Source: Parafilimonas sp.
Lineage (GTDB): Bacteria > Bacteroidota > Bacteroidia > Chitinophagales > Chitinophagaceae
Assembly: GCA_025927795.1 (NCBI GenBank)
Contig: JAICKT010000016.1
Span: forward strand, 1-23,658
Length of the DNA stretch: 23,658 nt
Direction of reading: 5' to 3'
A program made the translations under genes and the position numbers. This document shows positions 5,226 through 12,854 of this stretch, piece by piece (positions within the stretch are counted from its first letter, which is position 1; every line of letters starts with the position of its first letter). A model generated the notes under the pieces. The model made no database searches. It saw only the letters and a list, made by a program, of their open reading frames with translations, and had not been told where the DNA came from.

Positions 5226-7781
5226 ATGAAATTGATGAGATATATTTTGATTGCATATTTTATTCTTACTGCGGTGTCATTATTCGCTCAAAACGATACC
5301 ACAGTAACGTTTAAAGTATTTGGGGTTTGTGCTGCATATTGTAAACCACGGATTGAAACTGCGGCAAAAGGCAGAGGTGTAAATGCAGCTGTGTGGAATG
5401 CAGATACTAAAATGCTTATGCTTTCTTTCGATCCTTCTAAAACAACGTTAGAAAAAATACAAAACCGCATTGTAGACGCAGGTCATGATTTGGAAAATAA
5501 AAAAGCAGATAATGCGGTGTATAAAGCTTTGCCTGCATGTTGTTATTACAGGCAAATGCAAAGCATGAATGATATAAAGAATGCAGCAGATACATCTTCC
5601 ACACAAAACAATTCAACAATTAAAGGTGTTGTGTTGGAAGAAGATAAAAAGGGTTCATTTAAACCGCTTTCAAATGCAACTATAGCATGGCTTGGAACTA
5701 ATAAAGGAACAATTACTGATAGCAATGGTGTGTTTACTATTCAACATTACGGAGAAAGATTAATTGTAAGTTATACAGGTTATAAAACGGATACAATTAC
5801 TGTTTTGCCTTCAGAAGATTTAAGAATTGTTTTGGCAAATGGCAACGTACTGAAAGAAGTTAAAGTATTAACAACCGGCGCTTCAACTTATATCAGTTCG
5901 GGAGATGTTGTAAACACATCAGTTATTACACAAAGAGAATTATTTAAAGCAGCATGTTGTAACCTAAGTGAAAGCTTCGAAACAAATCCATCTGTTGATG
6001 TTTCTTATAATGATGCTGTTACGGGTTCAAAGCAAATTCAGTTATTAGGTCTTGCAGGTATTTACACACAACTTACTGTTGAAAATTTACCAGGACCAAG
6101 AGGTCTTGCTACTTCGTTGGGTTTAAATTCAATTCCCGGAACATGGATTGAGAGCATGCAATTAAGTAAAGGCACAGGTTCTGTTGCCAACGGTTTTGAA
6201 AGTATTGCAGGGCAGATAAATGTTGAATTAAAAAAACCTGCAAACAGTGAAAGATTGTATGCAAACGTTTATGAAAATGATTTTGGCAAAACGGAGATTA
6301 ATTTAAATGTATCGCAACAGGTTTCAAAAAAATGGTCAACTGCATTATTGCTGCATGATGATTTTTTGAACAATAAAAATTTAGATTTTAATCATGATGG
6401 TTTTCGTGATTTGCCAACAGGCAATTTATTTACTGCAGCGAACAGATGGAGTTTTGATAATGCTAAAGGTTTGATGTCGCAATTCGGAATAAAAATTTTA
6501 AAGGATGAAAGAACAGGCGGGCAAATAAATTACAATGCCAGCACAGATAAATTTACAACAAACAATTACGGGCTTGCAATTAACACGAAACGCATAGAAG
6601 CTTTTGGTAAACTCGGTTATGTTTTTCCGCAAAAAAAATATAAAAGCATTGGCCTGCAGGTTTCAGCTTTCAACCATCAACAAAATTCTTATTTTGGTTT
6701 TACAACTTATAATGCGCATCAGCAAAATTTTTATTCCAATCTTATTTATCAATCCATCATAAATACAACCATTCACAAATTCAGAACAGGTTTAAGTTTT
6801 GTGTATGATAAATACGATGAATTGTTTGACAGCAATAATTATAAACGCACGGAAATTGTGCCCGGCGCTTTCTTTGAATACACTTATACACCTTCTGCAA
6901 AATTTAATTTGGTTGCAGGCATTCGTGAAGACCACAATAATTTATATGGATGGTTTACCACACCACGTTTGAATATAAGATATGAACCTGTAAAAGGAAC
7001 TGCTGTAAGAGTAAGCATCGGCAGAGGGCAACGCACAGCAAATATTTTTGCTGAAAACAATAGTGTGTTTGTTAGTTCAAGAATTGTAAATATTATTTCA
7101 TCATCACAAAATGGTGCGTATGGTTTGCATCCTGAAGTTGCGTGGAATAAAGGAATAAGCATTGACCGGAAATTCAGATTGTTTAATCGTACTGCATCAG
7201 CAGATATAGATTTTTACAGGAATGATTTTATAAACCAGGTTATAGTTGATTTGGAAAATACAAGACAAATAAAATTTTATAATCTGCAAGGCAAATCGTA
7301 TTCAAACAGTTTTCAAACTGAATTATCTTTTATACCGCTATCGAAATTAAATGTGCGTTTAGCATATCGTTTGTTCGATGTAAAAACAACTTACGATAGT
7401 GTGCTTTTGCAAAAACCATTCACTGCAAAAAATCGCGGCTTTGCTAATCTTGATTATGAATTGAGCGGATGGAAATTTGATTACACAATAAGTTATACGG
7501 CAAGAAAAAGATTACCGCCAACGGAAATAAATCCTGTGCAATACCAACGTCCGGCATATTCACCTGCTTATGTATTAATAAATGCGCAGGTAACAAAAAC
7601 ATTTGGAAAAAACAATCTGTTTGATGTATATGTTGGTGCAGAGAATCTAACTAATTTTTATCAGCATAATGCAATTATAGCTGCAGATGAACCTTTCAGT
7701 GAATATTTTGATGCATCATTAATTTGGGGACCAATAACCGGAAGAATGTTTTATGCAGGATTGAGGTTTAAAATAAAGTAA
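5226..7781 (+). CDS. TonB-dependent receptor with N-terminal HMA-like metal-binding domain
   Basis: From ATG 5226 the product is 851 residues; a TTG 33 bp upstream falls at the repeat and is rejected. The signal peptide covers about 1-21 (SLFA-QND). Residues 26-95 form an HMA-like ferredoxin-fold domain (VFGVCAAYCKPRIE, then DPSKTTLEKIQNRIVDAGHD). Its cysteines are spaced C35-x3-C39 instead of the usual CxxC. ALPACCYYR (101-109) adds a Cys pair. A carboxypeptidase-regulatory-like beta domain follows (132-205), then the TonB plug (about 220-340, with C244-C245 and the QIQLLGLAGIYTQ segment), and the rest is the 22-strand outer-membrane barrel ending GLRFKIK. Such receptors import metals or their complexes using TonB energy. 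Together with the upstream Cys-rich proteins this points to copper or another thiophilic metal (inferred). The receptor closes the cluster. Confidence 0.9.
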   Translation: MKLMRYILIAYFILTAVSLFAQNDTTVTFKVFGVCAAYCKPRIETAAKGRGVNAAVWNADTKMLMLSFDPSKTTLEKIQNRIVDAGHDLENKKADNAVYKALPACCYYRQMQSMNDIKNAADTSSTQNNSTIKGVVLEEDKKGSFKPLSNATIAWLGTNKGTITDSNGVFTIQHYGERLIVSYTGYKTDTITVLPSEDLRIVLANGNVLKEVKVLTTGASTYISSGDVVNTSVITQRELFKAACCNLSESFETNPSVDVSYNDAVTGSKQIQLLGLAGIYTQLTVENLPGPRGLATSLGLNSIPGTWIESMQLSKGTGSVANGFESIAGQINVELKKPANSERLYANVYENDFGKTEINLNVSQQVSKKWSTALLLHDDFLNNKNLDFNHDGFRDLPTGNLFTAANRWSFDNAKGLMSQFGIKILKDERTGGQINYNASTDKFTTNNYGLAINTKRIEAFGKLGYVFPQKKYKSIGLQVSAFNHQQNSYFGFTTYNAHQQNFYSNLIYQSIINTTIHKFRTGLSFVYDKYDELFDSNNYKRTEIVPGAFFEYTYTPSAKFNLVAGIREDHNNLYGWFTTPRLNIRYEPVKGTAVRVSIGRGQRTANIFAENNSVFVSSRIVNIISSSQNGAYGLHPEVAWNKGISIDRKFRLFNRTASADIDFYRNDFINQVIVDLENTRQIKFYNLQGKSYSNSFQTELSFIPLSKLNVRLAYRLFDVKTTYDSVLLQKPFTAKNRGFANLDYELSGWKFDYTISYTARKRLPPTEINPVQYQRPAYSPAYVLINAQVTKTFGKNNLFDVYVGAENLTNFYQHNAIIAADEPFSEYFDASLIWGPITGRMFYAGLRFKIK

Positions 7782-8040
7782 GTAACTGCGTTTTAAAAAT
7801 TCATTTTACTTTCTTTTAACTTGATTGATTGGTTACAAAAATTCTGAAGCAGTAATTAATTGTTGCAGGCCTGCAAATTTTTCCAAACTAAATTTATCAG
7901 TAAAAATTTTATTACTGCTTTAGCGAATAATAAACTATTGCATAATTCATTCAGTAATTAAAAGCTAAATGATTTTCAAAGCCTGCATTTATGTAAATAG
8001 TTTTTTCCAGCATCTTATTAATAACAATTAATCAACTTAT
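7782..8040. other. Structured intergenic region
   Basis: 259 bp without a gene. A perfect 10-bp inverted repeat, AAGCAGTAAT (7847-7856) and ATTACTGCTT (7911-7920), encloses a 14-bp palindrome TTGCAGGCCTGCAA (7863-7876) that is followed by ATTTTT. CAGTAATTA occurs again at 7952-7960. It may terminate the TonB transcript, but the palindrome has no normal loop, so this is not a typical terminator. Confidence 0.4.
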
Positions 8041-8958
8041 ATGAAATACTTTCAGCTTTTCATGGCTGTATTTGCCATGAGTATAATTTTTATTGCCTGC
8101 AATACTCAACATCCGCAACAAATGCGGGTACAAAATGATGAACTTGAAACGACAACAGCCGATACAACTGCATTAGGAGCATTTAATACGCCACAAACGT
8201 CAACCGAAAAAAACGAACAAAACAAAGCAGAAGATAAAAAGCAAATCAATCAAACAACGACAAACAATATTCCACCTTATAATCCTGATTGGAATAAAAA
8301 AATTATTAAGACTGCAGACATTCAATTGCAATTAGATGATTATAAAAAATTTAATACCAACATTCGTTCATCATTAAAAAATTTTGGCGCTTATATAGCT
8401 GATGAAAAACAAACAGAAAACGATTATCGAATTGAAAATTTGCTTACCATTAAAGTACCCGTTGACCAGTTTGATAATCTTGTAAATTCTTTTGCAGGCA
8501 ATGGTATTAAAATAACTGAAAAAAATATTTCAAGCGAAGATGTAACCGGTGAGGTTGTAGATACCAAAGCACGCATGCAGGCAAAAATGGCTGTACGTGA
8601 TAAATACCTTCAATTATTAAAACAAGCCAAAAACATGAACGAAATATTACAGGTTCAAAATGAAATTAACAACATACAGGAAGACATTGAAGCTGCAAAC
8701 GGAAGAGTAAACTATCTGCAACACGCATCTGCTTACAGCACTGTTAATCTCAATTATTTTCAATACATAAACGGAGGTTCTGCAGACGATGAGAAGCCTG
8801 ATTTCTTTACGAAACTTTCAAGAGCATTTTCAACAGGTACATCTGTAATAACCAATTTAATTTTATTCTGCATCAGTATTTGGCCAATTATTTTAATTAT
8901 AATTTCTACAGTAGTTTATCTAAAAAGGTCAAGGTTAAAAAAACCGGCGAAAGTGTAA
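8041..8958 (+). CDS. DUF4349 domain-containing lipoprotein
   Basis: A 305-residue protein starting with a lipoprotein signal peptide; the lipobox FIAC ends at C20, the predicted acylated Cys. A low-complexity Thr/Asn/Gln/Lys linker (about 21-85) leads to the DUF4349 domain (about 90-240). This contains IIKTADIQLQLDDY, KVPVDQFDNLV, EDVTGEVVDTKARMQAK and a helical, probably coiled-coil segment (about 175-225, VQNEINNIQEDIEAANGRV). A single transmembrane helix (about 268-292) precedes a basic tail. The domain occurs in bacterial envelope proteins; its function is unknown. The gene is monocistronic as far as can be seen and converges on the DUF2490 gene. Confidence 0.85.
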   Translation: MKYFQLFMAVFAMSIIFIACNTQHPQQMRVQNDELETTTADTTALGAFNTPQTSTEKNEQNKAEDKKQINQTTTNNIPPYNPDWNKKIIKTADIQLQLDDYKKFNTNIRSSLKNFGAYIADEKQTENDYRIENLLTIKVPVDQFDNLVNSFAGNGIKITEKNISSEDVTGEVVDTKARMQAKMAVRDKYLQLLKQAKNMNEILQVQNEINNIQEDIEAANGRVNYLQHASAYSTVNLNYFQYINGGSADDEKPDFFTKLSRAFSTGTSVITNLILFCISIWPIILIIISTVVYLKRSRLKKPAKV

Positions 8959-9004
8959 GCAAAAAGTTTGAAGAAGCTATAAAAATAAATCTGAGGGCTA
9001 AACA

Positions 9005-9643
9005 TTAATCTGTATGAATAGAGTTCACTTTTTTAAAATTGCCTGTATTAAAAACAAGTGAAGTTAAAATATAATTTTTCCCGCTGCCGTTATCAATTGT
9101 TCTATAATCAAACTGTCTCGTAAAACCTGTTTGCAATGTAAGCAGCTTGTTGAATTGATAGCCGAGTCCTGCATAAAACCTGTTGCGTAAAAAATATGGA
9201 GATTTATTGCTGAAAAATACTTCATCAGAAAAGGAACTGAAAAAAGTATTTTCAGTTACTGCAGTATGATTTAATGCAACTGTAGCAGCAAGCCGATAAC
9301 GGAAGCGGTTATAAAAATCGCGGTTAATCCATCGTTGTTCAATACGGTAACGATGCTCAATTTTTATGCGACTGATGTTGTTCACTAATATAAACTGTTC
9401 CCAAATTCTATTCTCATTTGCAGTAAGCGGCTTCTTAAAATTGCCGGGGGAAGAATATGTTTTATAATTCCCAAATCCAATAAAAACAGATTGCTTATTT
9501 TGAAAATTATAGCTAATACCTGCTTTAAGTTCTCGTGCAAAAAAATCGCTTGTTATTTGCTGGCTTCGGGTTACAGCTTCACCATACAAAGCAAGTTTAT
9601 TTTGAAGATGATAATTGAGCGTAATAATATACCAGCCTCCCAA
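9005..9643 (-). CDS. DUF2490 family outer-membrane beta-barrel protein (start codon uncertain)
   Basis: The minimal frame, from TTG 9643, encodes 212 residues of alternating aromatic/polar beta strands. It includes RIKIEHRYRIEQRWI and NRFRYRLAA in the middle and a C-terminal GFTRQFDYRT...NYILTSLVFNT, a pattern of DUF2490 proteins, which are predicted outer-membrane barrels. The frame stays open upstream to the stop at 9758-9760 and encodes an obvious signal peptide (FASLFFVCTLIHA, cleaved before QDN). No ATG, GTG or TTG precedes it. The likely original start is the ATA at 9734-9736, giving M(ATA)-K-L-S-E-T, or an ATT at 9752-9757. So either a rare start codon is used or the start has been lost by point mutation. 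Function unknown; convergent with the DUF4349 gene. Confidence 0.75.
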   Translation of the reverse strand: MGGWYIITLNYHLQNKLALYGEAVTRSQQITSDFFARELKAGISYNFQNKQSVFIGFGNYKTYSSPGNFKKPLTANENRIWEQFILVNNISRIKIEHRYRIEQRWINRDFYNRFRYRLAATVALNHTAVTENTFFSSFSDEVFFSNKSPYFLRNRFYAGLGYQFNKLLTLQTGFTRQFDYRTIDNGSGKNYILTSLVFNTGNFKKVNSIHTD

Positions 9644-9796
9644 TACATTATCCTGGGCATGTATTAATGTGCAAACAAAGAACAGGCTTGCGAAAGAAAC
9701 AGCTTTATAAAATGTTGCTGTTTCAGATAGTTTTATGTTGCAGATAGTAACAATAATTTATTAAGATTGAATGCCTGAAAATCTTCAGTCAGTATT

Positions 9797-11080
9797 TTAT
9801 ATCACAAATCCATCAGGTAAAATTGCACCCTTCTTTACCACCACAATTCCATCTTTCACAGTATATAATTCATGATCATAATTTTCAAGATGTTTGCCGC
9901 CATTTATGCGCACATCATTTCCTATTCTAACATTCTTATCAATAATTGCATTCTTAATGTAACAACGTTCACCAACGCCCATGCCAGGCATTCCCTTGTT
10001 ATTAAATTCCTCAATCTGTTCAAGCGTTTCATATATATCGCCACCCATTATATAACTGCTTACAATAGTAGTTCCATGACCAACACGTGAGCGAATGCCT
10101 AATACACTATTTTCAATACGACTCGCTAAAATTATACAGCCTTCTGCAATCATAGTTTGTTCTAAAGTAGTTCCGCTGATTTTTGCCGGTGGCAACATAC
10201 GTGCCCGGGAAAAAACGGGATGCGCGCTATCAAACAAATTAAAATCGGGAACATCTTCCGTTAAAGCAAGATTGGCTTCAAAGAATGAATAAATATTTCC
10301 GATATCCGTCCAGTAACCATCATACTGGTAACTGATTACTTTATGGTTATGTATGGATGAAGGAATAATTTCTTTACCAAAATCGGTCGCATCAGGAAAT
10401 TTCTCCATCAACAGGTCTTGCATAATTTTCCTGTTGAAAATATATATGCCCATTGATGCAAGATAATTGCGTCCCTGCTGTTGCATTTGTGGTCCTGTAT
10501 CACTTGTCCATTCATTCAAAACATCTTTTTTTGGTTTCTCAACAAATGATGTAATAAAATGATCATCATCCGTTTTTAAAATTCCAAATTCAGGTGCCTC
10601 GCGATCGCCCACCGGAATAGTAGCAATGGAAATGTCTGCACCTTTATTAATATGGTTTTTCAGCATCACACCAAAATCCATTTGATACAATTGGTCGCCG
10701 CTTAAAATAAGTATGTAATCAAAATCATTATTTTTTATATGACGTAGAGATTGACGGACTGCATCTGCCGTGCCTTGATACCACCCTGGGTTATCAGGTG
10801 TTTGCTCTGCAGCAAGTATGTCAACAAAACCTGCACTGAATGCACTAAAATGATAGGTGTTTTTTATATGCTTATTCAGCGACGCAGAATTAAACTGCGT
10901 TAATACAAACATTCTGTGAATATTTGAATTGATACAATTACTGATAGGAATATCAACCAAACGATACTTGCCTGCAATAGGTACTGCAGGTTTTGAACGT
11001 GCTGCTGTTAACGGATATAATCTTGTTCCTGCGCCACCGCCAAGTATTACTGCTATTACTGAATTTAAAGTTCCTTCCAT
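9797..11080 (-). CDS. glgC: Glucose-1-phosphate adenylyltransferase (ADP-glucose pyrophosphorylase)
   Basis: 427 residues from ATG 11080. A longer TTG-started frame would run into glgA, so the ATG is preferred; it lies 14 bp after the glgA stop. The N-terminal nucleotidyltransferase motif is GGGAGTRLYPLT (14-25). The family's SKPAVPIAGKYRLVDIPISNC, GTADAVRQSL and FVEKPK blocks follow, then the C-terminal left-handed beta-helix (IRSRVGHGTTIVSSYIMGGD, IDKNVRIGNDVRING). It makes ADP-glucose from ATP and glucose-1-phosphate, the committed and usually allosterically controlled step of bacterial glycogen synthesis. It is encoded immediately downstream of glgA in the same operon, so precursor and polymer synthesis are co-expressed. 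Confidence 0.95.
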   Translation of the reverse strand: MEGTLNSVIAVILGGGAGTRLYPLTAARSKPAVPIAGKYRLVDIPISNCINSNIHRMFVLTQFNSASLNKHIKNTYHFSAFSAGFVDILAAEQTPDNPGWYQGTADAVRQSLRHIKNNDFDYILILSGDQLYQMDFGVMLKNHINKGADISIATIPVGDREAPEFGILKTDDDHFITSFVEKPKKDVLNEWTSDTGPQMQQQGRNYLASMGIYIFNRKIMQDLLMEKFPDATDFGKEIIPSSIHNHKVISYQYDGYWTDIGNIYSFFEANLALTEDVPDFNLFDSAHPVFSRARMLPPAKISGTTLEQTMIAEGCIILASRIENSVLGIRSRVGHGTTIVSSYIMGGDIYETLEQIEEFNNKGMPGMGVGERCYIKNAIIDKNVRIGNDVRINGGKHLENYDHELYTVKDGIVVVKKGAILPDGFVI

Positions 11081-11094
11081 ATAAAATGTTTTAA

Positions 11095-12516
11095 TTAAAT
11101 TTTCAGGCTTTGATAAATATTTAAATATTGCTGTACCGAATTTTCCCAACTGTTATCAATCTGCATCATGTGCCGGCGCATTTTAGTTAATGATTCCGGA
11201 TCGTTATAAAATAAACCAACCGCCCTTCCCGTTGCATGCACAACATCACCAATGCTCGCATGATTAAACCGAATGCCCCAGCCTTGCCATTCACCCATAT
11301 CTGTTACTGTATCTTTTAAACCGCCGGTGCTTCTAACCATTGGCACCGTACCATATTGCATAGCATACATTTGATTTAAACCACAAGGTTCAACCCGGCT
11401 TGGCATCAGCAAAAAATCTGCACCAGCATACATTAAATGACTCAACGCTTCATTATAACCAATCATAACATTATAATTTCCCGGAAAGGTATGTGTAAGC
11501 TGTTGCAATTGCCATTCCACATGTGGTTCACCGCTGCCTAAAACCAAAAAATTCACATTACCCTGCATAGTGTACATAGCAGATACAATTGCATCGGGCA
11601 AAAGATCTGCAGCCTTCTCTCCTACCAATCTTCCGATAAAAATTATTAATGGTTTTTGTGGATTTAAGTTGAACTCTTTACACAAAATCTCTTTGTTCAT
11701 TTGTTTTCCTTCATCCACATTTTCTACATCATAATTATCTTGTATAAATTTATCAGTTGCAGGATTCCACACATCACTATCAATACCATTTAATATGCCA
11801 ACGCATTTTCCTCTTTCATATTCAAACAATGCTTCTAACCCATTTGAATTATACCTTAATTCTTCAAGATAACTCCAGCTTACTGTTGTTACTTTCCATG
11901 CATTTTTTACGGCTGATGCCAATGGATTTATTGTTTTGTTCCATTCAAGTAAACCACCTTTCCATGTATCCCAGCGTGGAATTAAATTACTTTGATCCCA
12001 ACCCATCCATCCCTGGTATTGTGCGTTATGAATTGTTAACACAGTTGGAATATCTGCAAGCCTGTTATAATCGTAACAATATCTTATCATAAACGGAATT
12101 AATCCTACATGATAATCGTGACAATGTAAAACATCCGGCTTATGCTGCCAGTGATTAAGCCAATTTACAAATGCAATTTGAAATGCAACGAAACGCTGCG
12201 TGTCATCAGCATAACCATAAATATTTTCACGATCAAGCAAACCATTTATATCAATAAGAAAAAGATCAAAGCCAAGTGTATTGTTTCTTTCTTTTATTAC
12301 TGTAAAATCAAACCACCAATCGGCAAGATTTGTGCGGCCTTTAAAGTCAACGTCCCATTCGTGTTGGTACAAAAATTTTGTTCTGTACATAGGCATTACC
12401 ACTTTTGCATAATGCCCCATTTTGTTTTGATATTTTGGTAATGCACCCACCACATCTCCTAAACCACCTGCTTTTGCTACCGGATAACATTCTGCGCTAA
12501 GATGAATTATTTCCAT
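11095..12516 (-). CDS. glgA: Glycogen synthase (ADP-glucose, GT5 family)
   Basis: 473 residues, the usual length for GlgA. The N-terminal ADP-glucose-binding motif KAGGLGDV is at 15-22. The catalytic-cleft segment HCHDYHVGLIPFMIRY and the GIDSDVWNPATD signature follow, then the C-terminal Rossmann half with FIGRLVGEKAADLL and the GT5 end motif PSRVEPCGLNQMYAMQYGT...STGGLKDTV. It transfers glucose from ADP-glucose to the non-reducing end of alpha-1,4-glucan in the cytoplasm. It is the first gene of the glgA-glgC operon, divergent from the hexose transporter across an AT-rich 338-bp region. Branching enzyme and phosphorylase genes are not in the window. Confidence 0.95.
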   Translation of the reverse strand: MEIIHLSAECYPVAKAGGLGDVVGALPKYQNKMGHYAKVVMPMYRTKFLYQHEWDVDFKGRTNLADWWFDFTVIKERNNTLGFDLFLIDINGLLDRENIYGYADDTQRFVAFQIAFVNWLNHWQHKPDVLHCHDYHVGLIPFMIRYCYDYNRLADIPTVLTIHNAQYQGWMGWDQSNLIPRWDTWKGGLLEWNKTINPLASAVKNAWKVTTVSWSYLEELRYNSNGLEALFEYERGKCVGILNGIDSDVWNPATDKFIQDNYDVENVDEGKQMNKEILCKEFNLNPQKPLIIFIGRLVGEKAADLLPDAIVSAMYTMQGNVNFLVLGSGEPHVEWQLQQLTHTFPGNYNVMIGYNEALSHLMYAGADFLLMPSRVEPCGLNQMYAMQYGTVPMVRSTGGLKDTVTDMGEWQGWGIRFNHASIGDVVHATGRAVGLFYNDPESLTKMRRHMMQIDNSWENSVQQYLNIYQSLKI

Positions 12517-12854
12517 GCAATTAATCTGGGATAAAAAATTAAGGAACTCAGTTATTAATATTATGCAACACTTTTATTAAGCAATTTAAAGTCAAATTCG
12601 TGTAATAAATAATTTTTTAATTATTAAAGCTTCACGCTTTAAATGTATATCTGCAAATTAAAAAATCCTGTGCCAATATTTTATGTACAACTGATTTCAA
12701 TTATAATTATTCATCAATCATAAATAATCTAAACAATAAAATATATTATCAAACTAAAACAATAATAAATATGCTGATGAAAACTATTTAAATATAAAAT
12801 GTGATTACTTTTAAACCTCATTAATCAATCAACTAAAATCAACGATCAGCACCA
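12517..12854. promoter_or_regulatory. Divergent control region between glgA and the hexose transporter
   Basis: 338 bp, strongly AT-rich, with no credible gene; a 26-codon ORF at 12643-12723 has no support. It contains a perfect 7-bp stem, TTAAAGC/GCTTTAA with loop TTCAC (12624-12642), and an A-rich tract around 12720-12800. On the + strand TACTTTTA near 12805 is one mismatch from the Bacteroidota -7 consensus, but without a matching -33 TTG. Both promoters must lie here. Confidence 0.4.

Noticed and set aside
11081..11149. TTG start extending GlgC by 23 residues
   Set aside because: It would overlap the end of glgA, and the extra residues do not belong to the GlgC family; ATG 11080 directly precedes the nucleotidyltransferase domain.
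12643..12723. 26-codon frame in the glgA-transporter gap
   Set aside because: AT-driven composition, no ribosome-binding site, no motif; the region is better explained as two promoters.
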